The notes beneath the pieces were generated by a model, which saw only the letters and a program-made list of their open reading frames with translations, was not told the DNA's origin and searched no databases. 64,000 nucleotides of DNA from Novosphingobium resinovorum. Its GTDB lineage: Bacteria; Pseudomonadota; Alphaproteobacteria; Sphingomonadales; Sphingomonadaceae. The DNA lies in assembly GCF_001742225.1 (NCBI RefSeq), contig NZ_CP017075.1:1302001-1366000 (forward strand), written 5' to 3'. Below are positions 1 to 8,687 of the stretch, piece after piece. The number at the start of each line of letters is the position of its first letter. Position 1 is the first letter of the stretch. The translations under genes and the position numbers were made by a program.

Positions 1-43
1 TTGCAGGCGGTCTGGTGAGCAGAACCCCTATAAGCTGACACTG

Positions 44-259
44 TCAGGTCCGCTTGAGACTGCTCAGAAAGGCACGGTCGCTCTCCAGATAGCTGCTCAG
101 GATCGCCGGCACCATTTCGGCGACGGAGACCTCCCTGCCGTAGACGGCAGCATAATGCGCTGCATAATCGTTCAGCAGTTGATGCAGATCCGGCATTACA
201 GTCACGGCAAGCCTGATGGGGGTCCGATCGGGCAGTTGCGGAAGCTTAATCGTCGTCAT
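44..259 (-). CDS. DUF2274 domain protein at the end of the trb operon
   Basis: A 71-residue protein beginning MTTIKLPQLPDRTPIRL, the characteristic opening of the DUF2274 family. These small proteins of unknown function sit directly after trbI in Trb-type conjugative elements of sphingomonads and relatives. Its ATG lies one base after the trbI stop, so it is almost certainly translated with the trb operon. The motif DLHQLLNDYAAHYAAVYG is predicted helical. No signal peptide or membrane segment is visible. The exact role in transfer is not known; position and family are well supported. Confidence 0.85.
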   Translation of the reverse strand: MTTIKLPQLPDRTPIRLAVTVMPDLHQLLNDYAAHYAAVYGREVSVAEMVPAILSSYLESDRAFLSSLKRT

Positions 260-260
260 T

Positions 261-1562
261 TCAATTCTCCCTCATCCAAGGCCTCAGCACCAGATCCTGA
301 CGCACGACAAGACGTACGGGTGCGCCCGGTCGGATGGTAATGGTGGGCTGAACATCGAGGTTACGCTGGGTGATCTGATCGCCTGCCCGGGCGGTATTCG
401 ACTGTGCGGATTCTCGCAGAGCGCGAACGAGCTCACCCTCCCCGGAAATAGAGAGTTCGGTCCCGACGCCCAGAAGCGTCGCGAGTGCGACGCCGCCAAT
501 CAGACGTCCGGTGTGGTTGTTCACCCGGCCCGTGAGCCCTGCATTGCCGGCAGCGTCTGTCGCCGGCATATTCTCGAGACGCATCGAGGTACCATCCGGC
601 ATCATCAATCGCTGCCAGACCACCAGCGCGCGCTGCTGGCCATAGGCGACCATGCTGTCGTACTTGCCGAGCAGTCTTGCGCCCTGAGGGATCAGCACGA
701 CCGTGCCCGTCGCGCTGTCGTAAACGTTCTGCGTCACCTGTGCGACGACCATGCCCGGCGTGTCCGAATTGACTCCTGTGATCAGGCTGGCGCTGATGAC
801 GCTGCCCGCGACCAGCATGTTGGCACGCGAAGATGTCAGAACGTGCGGGTTCACATCACTGCGGGCCTGGGTGTTCTCGATAAATTGGCTCTTGCGGTCC
901 TGAGCCTCTGGCGCGCCAGACGCACCGGCGTTCTGCCCGCCCTCCCCGGTACTATCGTGCGCGCTAGCCGGTCGTATCGCATCTGCAGCCACCGTCGCTG
1001 CGCTACGGGTAGTGGCCATCAGCCCGGACTGCCTGGCTGCCCTTGTTTCCGCCAACCTCTGCTCTTGCTCAGCCTTGGCTGCGGCGGCTGCGGCCTCGCG
1101 CGCCCGATCAGCCTCGCTATTTTTTGCATTGAGGATCGGGCGCCCCAGATCGCCGGGCAACGCCGGCCCGAGCTTCGGCGCATCGCCGTAACCCTTGGGC
1201 AAGTCCGCGAGCGTGTCGTTCGCCGGCTTGGGTAGCGGCCGCGACAAGTCGCTTTCGGGCGGCAACTGCGCTGGTACATGGGAGCGCAGAGCGAGCCAGG
1301 CTACGCCCATCAGGATCGCGATGCTCAGCCCGCTGAGGCCGATAATCACTTCCTTGCGGAACCGGATAGCACTGGGAGGCGAAGCCCGGATCGCAATGGA
1401 TTCCGGCGCGACCTTCTCCGCTGAGGAGCGGGCCCTTTCGGTCGTCCTCGCGTCAAGTGCGTCGCTGCCGGAGCCTCGGATATCTCCGTCCATGCCAGGT
1501 GCATGCACGCGGGCCGGTGCGATGATGGCGCCGGGTACTGCGTCGTGATCGGTTTCGCTCAT
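261..1562 (-). CDS. trbI: TrbI/VirB10 conjugation channel protein
   Basis: VirB10-type subunit of the type IV secretion core, which spans from the inner to the outer membrane and couples ATPase energy to the outer pore. The 433-residue protein has an acidic, proline-rich cytoplasmic start, one membrane segment near residues 73-92 (IGLSGLSIAILMGVAWLAL), a long Pro/Ala-rich periplasmic linker, and a conserved C-terminal beta-barrel domain (VLIPQGARLLGKYDS, GLTGRVNNHTGRLIGG). The start ATG overlaps the trbG stop as ATGA, so the two are translationally coupled. Length is normal for the family. Confidence 0.93.
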   Translation of the reverse strand: MSETDHDAVPGAIIAPARVHAPGMDGDIRGSGSDALDARTTERARSSAEKVAPESIAIRASPPSAIRFRKEVIIGLSGLSIAILMGVAWLALRSHVPAQLPPESDLSRPLPKPANDTLADLPKGYGDAPKLGPALPGDLGRPILNAKNSEADRAREAAAAAAKAEQEQRLAETRAARQSGLMATTRSAATVAADAIRPASAHDSTGEGGQNAGASGAPEAQDRKSQFIENTQARSDVNPHVLTSSRANMLVAGSVISASLITGVNSDTPGMVVAQVTQNVYDSATGTVVLIPQGARLLGKYDSMVAYGQQRALVVWQRLMMPDGTSMRLENMPATDAAGNAGLTGRVNNHTGRLIGGVALATLLGVGTELSISGEGELVRALRESAQSNTARAGDQITQRNLDVQPTITIRPGAPVRLVVRQDLVLRPWMREN

Positions 1563-2422
1563 GAGCGTCCCTTCCGCACCGGACCTCGCGTGATGCGTAC
1601 GACCTGCTGCTTGCGTGCGCCGAAGCGCAGTTCGGCGACGCTGAAGATGCGATCGACGACGTAAAAGCGTCCCTGCATCCGGTAATTCACCAGTTCGGCG
1701 GAACCATCGCTGCCGACGAGGAAGAGCGGCGGGGCTTCCCCGACACCGATAGATGCCGGAAACTCGATGAAGGTCTGCCGCCCGTCATCGAATGCCCGCA
1801 GCGGTCGCCATGCCGGTGCCGCGCCGGTTATCGTGTATCCGAAATAGAGATTTTCAAGCGGCAACCCGGCCGCAACCGGCCGCGCTGCCTTTTCCGCGTC
1901 CTGCGCCCGTTTCATCGCCAGCAGTTCGTCGAGCGGATAGTTCCACGCTAGCGCGGCCATGCCGGCACCGGTCCGGCTCGTCAGTTGGAGATGGTAGGTC
2001 CGCCGATCGGTCGTGATCACCAGGTTGGTCGAAAGCCCCGCACTGAACGGCTTAACAAGCACGTGAGTGCTGCGCGCGTCGCCATTGCCACTGGTCGTGT
2101 CCCCGATGATCCAGCGAGCCGTGTCACCTGCGGCAACGGCAATCAGGTTCTCGCCCGCCTGGAGTACGATGTCAGTGATCATGCCCGGCTGGGCGTAGGC
2201 GTGATAGATCGCGCCGTCCGACCACAGGTACACCTGGCGCGCATTCACATACGCTGACCTGCTGGGCTCGACGATCGCGCTGCGTTCCTGTCCAGCTGCC
2301 GCTGGACCCTGGAATGCCGTCAATGATGCGCTGGCAGCAGCACCTGCCGGCGAGGGAAGCGTGGCACTGGCGATGAACATCACGGCGCCAAGCACGCGAT
2401 ACGATTGGACCGGAAACATCAT
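1559..2422 (-). CDS. trbG: TrbG/VirB9 outer-membrane core component
   Basis: VirB9-family protein that joins VirB10 and the outer-membrane lipoprotein in the secretion channel. The 287-residue precursor has a signal peptide (hydrophobic stretch about residues 10-28, ending ALASPAGAAA-like). Family motifs follow: ARQVYLWSDGAIYHAYAQPG, TNLVITTDRRTYHLQLTS, and the C-terminal MQGRFYVVDRIFSVAELRFG with QQVVRITR. It overlaps trbF upstream and trbI downstream by 4-base ATGA junctions. No separate trbH lipoprotein gene is visible, as is common in these elements. Confidence 0.92.
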   Translation of the reverse strand: MMFPVQSYRVLGAVMFIASATLPSPAGAAASASLTAFQGPAAAGQERSAIVEPSRSAYVNARQVYLWSDGAIYHAYAQPGMITDIVLQAGENLIAVAAGDTARWIIGDTTSGNGDARSTHVLVKPFSAGLSTNLVITTDRRTYHLQLTSRTGAGMAALAWNYPLDELLAMKRAQDAEKAARPVAAGLPLENLYFGYTITGAAPAWRPLRAFDDGRQTFIEFPASIGVGEAPPLFLVGSDGSAELVNYRMQGRFYVVDRIFSVAELRFGARKQQVVRITRGPVRKGRS

Positions 2423-3234
2423 GGCAACACCTCCGCATTTGAATTGGAATCCTGAGGACCAGCCCGTTCGTCAGAGACCGGGGGCGGAACTGCGAACTGG
2501 CTGCCCGCGGGCGTCGGCGCGATCGGGCGACCTCCCGGGCGTTCTGTCTGGCCATCCATTTCGCGGCTCCAGTCGATGGCGTCGACGTAGATACCAAGGG
2601 GGTTCTTGCGCAGCGTCTCGATGTCCTTGGGCGTGCGTTCGACGAGGGTGAGAATGGCGGTCCAGCGCGTCGTGCTTTCAGGACTGCCGCGCACGAAGGC
2701 ATCCTCGCGCCATTTGACCTGGAAGCTCTTGTCGGACGCCCTGACGACGCTCGTCACCTGGACAGAGACGGTCCGCTCACCGATCCGGGTCAGCGCGCCT
2801 GAATTGCGGGCATATTCGTTAAGGAAGCGGCCGCCGCGTTCGGTCGCGAAATCGTATGCCTCCAGCCAGGCGGCGCGGGTGATGACCGGGTCGAGCGATG
2901 CTCCCCTTACGTGGACGATAAACCGCGACAGCGCCCAGGCGATCTGCGGGTCGGTCGGGCGGTAGCTGCGTTCCGCTTCGCTGACCGCCCTCGCCTCGCC
3001 GATCTCATCCACCGCGACCACGTAGGGGACGACCCGGCTCTGCATGGACAGCCACAGCAGGCCGCTTGCCATCACACCGGACAGAGCAAGGGCGCCAAAA
3101 GCCATCAGCCGCCAGTTGCGTGCCTGCGCGCGCGCCGACCCAATGCGCCGATCCCAGACCTGGCCGGCTCGCTGGTAGGGCGTCTCGGCAGGCATTGTCT
3201 GCCCGTACCTGGGGACACTGCGTTTGAAATGCAT
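2419..3234 (-). CDS. trbF: TrbF/VirB8 inner-membrane assembly protein
   Basis: VirB8-like scaffold of the conjugation machine, 271 residues. It has a short cytoplasmic N terminus ending TPYQRAGQVWDRRIGSARAQARNW, the signature of TrbF, then one membrane helix (residues about 44-66) and a periplasmic NTF2-like domain containing AWLEAYDFATERGG and IYVDAIDW. The start at MHFKRSVPRYG matches the usual N terminus of the family. A downstream Met (3195) is possible but would remove this part. The trbL stop lies 3 bases upstream. Confidence 0.92.
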   Translation of the reverse strand: MHFKRSVPRYGQTMPAETPYQRAGQVWDRRIGSARAQARNWRLMAFGALALSGVMASGLLWLSMQSRVVPYVVAVDEIGEARAVSEAERSYRPTDPQIAWALSRFIVHVRGASLDPVITRAAWLEAYDFATERGGRFLNEYARNSGALTRIGERTVSVQVTSVVRASDKSFQVKWREDAFVRGSPESTTRWTAILTLVERTPKDIETLRKNPLGIYVDAIDWSREMDGQTERPGGRPIAPTPAGSQFAVPPPVSDERAGPQDSNSNAEVLP

Positions 3235-3237
3235 GGT

Positions 3238-4542
3238 TCAATCGTTCCTTTCGCTGATGTCGGGAGTGACGGCGGCGCCTCCCCGGTCGCCCTGCTGGAT
3301 GGCGTGCACAGCAAGCTGGCGGTGATGGCGCGCGGTCTGCTGCGCCTGCAGCGAGCGGGCCCATCCAGGCGCCGATGGCCCCGCCGGCTGCGATGCCCGG
3401 GCAGCGGAGGCACCTTCGAAGGCGGCCTGCCCGGACTGACGCCCGCGCTCTGCCGCGTCGGCAATTCCCGCCATCTTCGAGGCCTTCGCCTTCGCGGCAT
3501 TGCCGGCGGCCTGCGCGACGCCGCCCATTCCCGCCGACAGGCTCTTCGATCCGGCTTGCTGCTGGCCGAGCGAATAGGACGTTCCAGCGGCTGCGCCCAT
3601 CGACGTGCCCGCACGAATGCCGCCCATGGTCGTGGCAGCCGCGACCCGCGCAGCGCCGGCAACCGCGCCCCCGGCCAGCATCGCGGCCCCGCCCGCTCCC
3701 AGGGCGGTTCCAGCAACGGCGCCGGCACCGAGCTGCGGGGCCCCTGCGGCAAGGCCGCTGGCAACCGAGGGAGCGAACAGCCCCAGGCCAAGCAGCGCGA
3801 GGCTCGCCAGCACCAGGCTCATTGCCTGCGCGATATCCGGCTCCTGCCCCTGCAGCGCGCTGGTAAACTCGTCGAAGAAATTGGCGCCGATGCCGACGAT
3901 GACGGCCAGGACCATGATCTTGATGCCCGAACTCACGACATGGCCGAGCACACGTTCGGCAAGGAAACTGGTGCGGTTCCACAAGGCGAAGGGCACGAGC
4001 ATGAACCCTGCAAGGCTCACCAGCTTGAACTCGATGATGCAGACGAAGACCTGGACGGCGAGGATGAAGAACGCGAGGATCACGAGCAGCCAAGCGACGA
4101 GCAGCACGATGATCGTCAGGAAATTGTCGAAGAAGCTGGTGAAGCCCAGCATCTTGGAGACCTGCTCCAGCATGGGCCATGCAGCGGTGAACCCGGTTCC
4201 GGCGAGCCGGCCGGGTCGCAGCAGATCGTCGGTAGTAAGCGTTCCGCCGCCTGCGGTCAGTCCGGCCTGTGCGAAGGAACGATAGATAATTTCGGAAAGG
4301 CTGGAGAAGCTGTTCAGTATCCAGGCGAAAGCGCCCACGAACAGGATCTTGCGGATGAAGCGGCCCAGCACATTGTCTTCGCCGCCCATCGTCCAGAACA
4401 GGCCGGCGATGGTGACATCGATCGCGATCAGTGTGCTGGTCAGGAAGTGGACATCCCCGCTCAGAAGCCCGAAGCCGCTGTCGATGTATGTCAGGAACGA
4501 CGTCATGAACTGGTCGATCACGTTGAGATCGTTCATCGCCAC
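3238..4542 (-). CDS. trbL: TrbL/VirB6 polytopic inner-membrane channel protein
   Basis: VirB6-like component of the conjugation pore with five or more membrane helices, beginning VAMNDLNVIDQF and IDSGFGLLSGDV, typical of TrbL. The Ala/Gly-rich C-terminal third (AGGAAMLAGGAVAGAARVAAAT) is also typical. I chose the GTG at 4542 because an AGGAG lies 7 bases upstream; the ATG at 4536 would have a 13-base spacing and is the alternative. A long in-frame extension to 4620 has low-complexity sequence and is not convincing. About 434 residues. Confidence 0.9.
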   Translation of the reverse strand: MAMNDLNVIDQFMTSFLTYIDSGFGLLSGDVHFLTSTLIAIDVTIAGLFWTMGGEDNVLGRFIRKILFVGAFAWILNSFSSLSEIIYRSFAQAGLTAGGGTLTTDDLLRPGRLAGTGFTAAWPMLEQVSKMLGFTSFFDNFLTIIVLLVAWLLVILAFFILAVQVFVCIIEFKLVSLAGFMLVPFALWNRTSFLAERVLGHVVSSGIKIMVLAVIVGIGANFFDEFTSALQGQEPDIAQAMSLVLASLALLGLGLFAPSVASGLAAGAPQLGAGAVAGTALGAGGAAMLAGGAVAGAARVAAATTMGGIRAGTSMGAAAGTSYSLGQQQAGSKSLSAGMGGVAQAAGNAAKAKASKMAGIADAAERGRQSGQAAFEGASAARASQPAGPSAPGWARSLQAQQTARHHRQLAVHAIQQGDRGGAAVTPDISERND

Positions 4543-4788
4543 GAGAAATCTCCTGTCGCAGGTGTCAGCCGATGGGGGGGCAACCGGGCCATCGCGGCGC
4601 GGGTCGGCGCGAGTTTGCATGGAAGGTGCCGCGGGACGCGCGCCGAGGATGAAGCCGCGCGCCCCGCGACGCGGTGACCGGCAGGGGATACCGTCACCGC
4701 TCGGATCGAGCCCTGTACCCCGAAGGCCGCCGCCGACCCCAGAAGGAAGGAGGTTCGAAGGCTCAGATCGGGGCGCCGGGCCTTGAGC
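4543..4788. other. Gap in the trb operon where trbK usually sits
   Basis: In Trb operons a short entry-exclusion gene (trbK or trbK-alt) commonly lies between trbJ and trbL. This 246-base stretch has an open minus-strand frame with a short hydrophobic patch (TSFLLGSAAAFG) but no ATG, GTG or TTG in a sensible place and no lipoprotein box. I see no supportable gene; it may be a decayed trbK or plain spacer. Confidence 0.45.
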
Positions 4789-5550
4789 CTACTGCGCCGT
4801 GTAGGCCGACCCGGAACCCAGGAATTTCGCGGTCGTGCCCTGCGACACCGATGCCGCCTGCGCGCTGCCGGCATTGTCGATGGCCTGCGAGCGGAACTGC
4901 GCCGCAAGGAGCTGCTGGATCTGCAGCTGCTGTTTGGCGATGAGGGCAAGCAGCTGGTTGCTGACTTGCGCGGCCTGGAGCGAACCCTGCGCCAACTGGC
5001 TGCGGTTCGTCAGGCTCGTGAGGGTTTCGCGGTCACCTTCGACATTCTCGACGATCTGCGCCTGCACCAGCATCGTCTGGCGATAGGCCGCGACCTGGGC
5101 ATCCAGGCGCGAGCGTGCCGCTGTCACCTGCTGGTCGAGCTTGAGCGACGAATTGAACGCTTCGGGATAGAGGGCCGCATACTGCGTCTCGAGGTTCGAG
5201 ACCTTGAAGTCGATCGACGCCGCCTGACCCATCAGGCTCTCGATCTTGCCGAGCGTGCGCGTCAGCGCATCGAGTTCAGGGAAGTCCACCGTGGTGAGGT
5301 TTTTGGCCTGATTGGCAAGGCTCGTCGCCTGGTTCTGCAGGGCCTTGATCTGGTTGGTGATCTGCTCGAGCGAGCGCGCCGCGGTCAGGACGTTCTGCGC
5401 GTAGTTCGTGGGGTCGTAGACCACCAGCGCCCTCGCCGGTTCTCCCGGCAGGAGGCAGGCGGACGCCAGAATGCCGGCGGCGAGCAGGACTGGTGCGGCC
5501 AGATGGCGCAAGGGGCGGGACAATGCGCGGGGTGAGGATGGCAACTTCAT
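4789..5550 (-). CDS. trbJ: TrbJ/VirB5 periplasmic pilus-associated protein
   Basis: VirB5-like minor pilus protein, about 253 residues. A signal peptide covers roughly residues 10-40 (LAAPVLLAAGILASACLLPGEPARA). The family motif VVYDPTNYAQNVLTAARSLEQI follows immediately, then long amphipathic helices rich in Gln and Ala (QITNQIKALQNQATSLANQ) that form the coiled-coil body. The ATG at 5550 overlaps the trbE stop (TGATG) and has AGGAG 7 bases upstream, better than the GTG one codon earlier. Confidence 0.92.
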   Translation of the reverse strand: MKLPSSPRALSRPLRHLAAPVLLAAGILASACLLPGEPARALVVYDPTNYAQNVLTAARSLEQITNQIKALQNQATSLANQAKNLTTVDFPELDALTRTLGKIESLMGQAASIDFKVSNLETQYAALYPEAFNSSLKLDQQVTAARSRLDAQVAAYRQTMLVQAQIVENVEGDRETLTSLTNRSQLAQGSLQAAQVSNQLLALIAKQQLQIQQLLAAQFRSQAIDNAGSAQAASVSQGTTAKFLGSGSAYTAQ

Positions 5551-8030
5551 CACAAGTCTCCTAGGTCGAGGGGAAGGGTCTGCGCCGGGTCGGGATCATG
5601 CGGTGGAGGTTCGAACCCGGCCGCGAGCTCTGCGGCCCACGCAAGGTCGGCGCCTGCCAGGAAGCGGGCGAGAAACCCGTCTGTCCCGCCCTCCTCTGCC
5701 AGCAGCCGGTCGATCCGCGCCTGGGCCGCGGTGTCCGATGCACCGCACAGCGCCAGCGCGATCTCGCCAAGGTCGAGGTCGAACAGACGGTTGCCGCGCG
5801 CGGACTGCAGGTAGTAGTCCCGCTTGGGCGTCGCGCGGCTGATCAGCTCGATCTGCCGTGCATTCAGGCCGAAGCGCTCGTAGGTTTCCCGGCTCTGCGG
5901 TTCGATGGCCCGGTCGTTGGGAAGCAGGATGCGCTGCGGGCAGCTTTCCAGGATGGCGGGCGCGATCGACGAACCGGCTATGTCGGCAAGGCTTTGGGTC
6001 GCGAAGATCACCGATACGTTGCGCTTGCGCAGCACCTTCAGCCATTCGCGGATGCGGGCGGCGAACAGCGGGTGGTCGAGGAAGATCCAGGCCTCGTCGA
6101 GCACCAGCAATGTCGGCCGGCCATCGAAGCGCGCATCGAGCCGGTGGAACAGATAGGTGAGCACGGGCGCGATCACTTGGCCGTGCCCCATCAGGGCCTC
6201 GGTCTCGAAGCACTGGATATCGGCAAGGTGCAGGTTGTTCTCGGCCGCATCGAGCAGACGGCCGTAAGGGCCCTCGATCGTATAGGGCGCGAGCGCGGTG
6301 CGCAGCGCGTTCGACTGCAGCAGCAGCGTGAGGCCGGTCAGGGTACGCTCGCGCGCGGGAGCACGGGCCAGACTGGTGAGCGCCGACCATATCTGATCCT
6401 TCACGTCAGGATCGAGCACGACGTTCTCCTGCGCGAGCAAGCCCGCGACCCATTCCGCGGCCCATGCCCGGTCGGCAGGATCGTAAATGCCGCGCAGGGG
6501 CTGAAACGCGATTGCGGCGGCATCGTCTCCGCCCAGCCCCAGGGCATGGTGAGCACCGCCGCAGGCAAGGACCGCTGCGCGCGCCGAGAAGCCCTTGTCG
6601 AAGATATAGACCTGGCTGCGGGCATAGCGGCGAAACTGCATCACCATCATCGCCAGCAGGACCGACTTTCCTGCGCCGGTCGGCCCGGCGACGAGCATGT
6701 GTCCGACATCGCCCACGTGGGTCGAGAGCCGGAACGGCGTCGAGCCGTGCGTCCGGGCGTGCAGCAAAGGAGATCCGTCCAGATGGCCATTGCGATGGGG
6801 CCCCGCCCAGACCGCCGACAGCGGCATGAGATGCGCCAGGTTCAGCGTATGGACCAGAGGCTGACGGACGTTGGCGTAGACATGGCCCGGAAGCGACGAG
6901 AGCCACGCCTCCACGGCGTTGACCCTCTCGCAGATCGTCGTGAAGCCGAGACCACCGAGCACGCGCTCGACCTGGCGCAGCTTGGTTTCGGCCGCATCAC
7001 GGTTCGGGTCGCTAACGGTGATCGTCGTGGTGAGGTAGCCGAAGGCCACGTGATCGCCGCCGAGCGCCTGCAAGGCGAGATCGGCGTCGATCACCTTGTT
7101 GTCGGCATCGCTGTCGAGCAGCGGCGTCGGCGTGTTGTACATCACCTCGCGCAGCAGCGCGGTCAGCGACTTGCGCTTGTTGAACCACTGCCGGCGCAGC
7201 GAGGTCAGCACCCCGGTCGCCTCGGCCTTGTCCAGAGCCACGAAACGCGTGACCCACCGATATGCGAAATCCTGATGATTGAGCGCATCGAGGATGCCGG
7301 GACGGCTGACATTGGGAAAGCCCAGCACAGAGATCGTGCGCAGATGAAGATCGCCCAGCCTGGGCTCGAGACCGCCGACGAGCGGCGTGTCGACGAGCAG
7401 CCCGTCGAGATACATCGGGGTGTCAGGAACCGCGACAGGATGGCGATGCTGCGAGATCGTCCCATGCAAGTAGGTAAGCAGGTCGCCGCTCGCGAGCGGG
7501 CGAACTTCCGGCATGAAGCCCTCGAACAGATCGAACGCGCGGTCGGTCTGGGCGACGAAGCCTGACAGATCGGCTCGCCAGTCCCGTCCGCTCGCCGCTT
7601 CGGGACGCTCGACCAGTCGCCGGCCGGCCGCCTCCTGCCTGTCAGCCGGCGGCAACCAGGTCAGGGTGAGATAATAGGCGCTTTCGTAATGTGCGCCCTG
7701 CGCGAGAAATGCGGCCCGCCGTTCGCGCTCGACGAGCCAGCTCGCCGCATCCGGAAAGACATCCTCGGGATAGGCCGCCGCCTCCCGCCGCTGAGCTTCG
7801 AAGAAGAGCGCCCAGCCCGAACTGAACCTGCGCAGCACGTTGTTCGCGCGTGCGCAGATGGAGACGAGTTCGGCCTCGGTCGCGGATTCCAGATCGGGGC
7901 CACGGAACGCCAGGACCCTGAGGAAGCTGCCGTCCTTGTTCAGTGCCACGCCGGGTGCGACCAGCGCCGCCCACGGCAGGTGATCCCCCAGCCCCCCTGC
8001 CCGCTTGCGGTACTCGGCAAGGTTTAGCAT
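5550..8030 (-). CDS. trbE: TrbE/VirB4 conjugation ATPase
   Basis: Large ATPase that powers pilus assembly and substrate transfer, 826 residues, normal for TrbE. It begins MLNLAEYRKRAGGLGDHLPW, the family start, so the longer upstream reading is rejected. The Walker A motif AGPTGAGKS lies near residue 450 and Walker B LLVLDEAWIFLDHPLFA near residue 640, followed by LKVLRKRNVSVIFATQSL. The start codon overlaps the last codon and stop of trbD, so translation is coupled. Located at the inner membrane on the cytoplasmic face. Confidence 0.95.
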   Translation of the reverse strand: MLNLAEYRKRAGGLGDHLPWAALVAPGVALNKDGSFLRVLAFRGPDLESATEAELVSICARANNVLRRFSSGWALFFEAQRREAAAYPEDVFPDAASWLVERERRAAFLAQGAHYESAYYLTLTWLPPADRQEAAGRRLVERPEAASGRDWRADLSGFVAQTDRAFDLFEGFMPEVRPLASGDLLTYLHGTISQHRHPVAVPDTPMYLDGLLVDTPLVGGLEPRLGDLHLRTISVLGFPNVSRPGILDALNHQDFAYRWVTRFVALDKAEATGVLTSLRRQWFNKRKSLTALLREVMYNTPTPLLDSDADNKVIDADLALQALGGDHVAFGYLTTTITVSDPNRDAAETKLRQVERVLGGLGFTTICERVNAVEAWLSSLPGHVYANVRQPLVHTLNLAHLMPLSAVWAGPHRNGHLDGSPLLHARTHGSTPFRLSTHVGDVGHMLVAGPTGAGKSVLLAMMVMQFRRYARSQVYIFDKGFSARAAVLACGGAHHALGLGGDDAAAIAFQPLRGIYDPADRAWAAEWVAGLLAQENVVLDPDVKDQIWSALTSLARAPARERTLTGLTLLLQSNALRTALAPYTIEGPYGRLLDAAENNLHLADIQCFETEALMGHGQVIAPVLTYLFHRLDARFDGRPTLLVLDEAWIFLDHPLFAARIREWLKVLRKRNVSVIFATQSLADIAGSSIAPAILESCPQRILLPNDRAIEPQSRETYERFGLNARQIELISRATPKRDYYLQSARGNRLFDLDLGEIALALCGASDTAAQARIDRLLAEEGGTDGFLARFLAGADLAWAAELAAGFEPPPHDPDPAQTLPLDLGDL

Positions 8031-8311
8031 GCGAGATATCCTTTCTGGCGCAGATGGCGGATGAGAACGGGCGCGAAATCGGGATCGCGCCGGGCCGCGA
8101 GGACGGCGAGGCTGTGCCCCGCCGCCCAGATCAGCAGGCCGACCAGCCATTGCTGCAGGCCGAGACCGACCGCCGCCGCCAGCGTGCCGTTGACGATGGC
8201 GATCCCGCGAGGAGCGCCGCCGAGCAGGATCGGCGCTCCCAGGCTTGCATGGATGAGAACCTCGAAGCCCTCGACATGTCCGCCGGTCACCGGCGATGCG
8301 GCGCCGCTCAC
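8024..8311 (-). CDS. trbD: TrbD/VirB3 small membrane protein
   Basis: VirB3-like inner-membrane protein of 95 residues. The motif VEGFEVLIHASLGAPILLGGAPRGIAIVNG followed by a hydrophobic hairpin (GLGLQQWLVGLLIWAAGHSLAVLAARRDPDF) is diagnostic of TrbD. The start is a GTG at 8311 that overlaps the trbC stop (GTGA). The protein partners with TrbE; in some systems the two are fused. Confidence 0.9.
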   Translation of the reverse strand: MSGAASPVTGGHVEGFEVLIHASLGAPILLGGAPRGIAIVNGTLAAAVGLGLQQWLVGLLIWAAGHSLAVLAARRDPDFAPVLIRHLRQKGYLAC

Positions 8312-8685
8312 CCGACCAGCGCTCCGCCGCCGAAGCTGAAGAAGGACAGGAAGAAGCTCGACGCGGCAAAGGCGATCGAGAGGCCGAACACGATCTGGAT
8401 GAGCCGCCTGAAGCCGCCGCCGGTATCGCCGAACGCCAGGGTCAGGCCGGTGACGATAATGATGATCACCGCGACGATCTTGGCGACCGGGCCCTGTACC
8501 GACTCTAGCACCTGTTCGAGCGGCTCCTCCCAGGGCATTCCCGAACCCGATGCCCATGCCGGATGAGCAAGGATCGCCGTGCCCATGGCTCCCAATGCTG
8601 CAACCAGGCGTGCGGCAAGCATGCGTGCCTTGATGGGCTTGGCGGCGATCGGGGCTGCTGGCGTAAATACGGACACAGATTTCAT
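8308..8685 (-). CDS. trbC: TrbC/VirB2 pilin
   Basis: Pilin precursor of the conjugative pilus, 125 residues. A long signal region ending AILAHPAWASG is followed by a two-helix pilin (VAKIVAVIIIIVTGLTLAFGD and RLIQIVFGLSIAFAASSFFL). I chose the ATG at 8685 because AGGAG lies 8 bases upstream; the GTG two codons earlier is too close to it. The gene starts 2 bases after the trbB stop. Confidence 0.92.
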   Translation of the reverse strand: MKSVSVFTPAAPIAAKPIKARMLAARLVAALGAMGTAILAHPAWASGSGMPWEEPLEQVLESVQGPVAKIVAVIIIIVTGLTLAFGDTGGGFRRLIQIVFGLSIAFAASSFFLSFFSFGGGALVG

Positions 8686-8687
8686 AA

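Noticed and set aside
2911..4677. Long plus-strand frame of 588 residues over trbF/trbL
   Set aside because: It is antisense to two certain genes, has a low-complexity charged composition (DDADEDLDGEDEERED) and no family signature. GC-rich DNA produces such shadows.
4533..4949. Minus-strand frame between trbJ and trbL as trbK
   Set aside because: It overlaps the end of trbJ, has no usable start within the gap and lacks a lipobox, so it cannot be supported as trbK.
5598..7565. Plus-strand frame of 655 residues opposite trbE
   Set aside because: The minus-strand TrbE with clear Walker motifs explains this stretch; the plus frame shows no domain.
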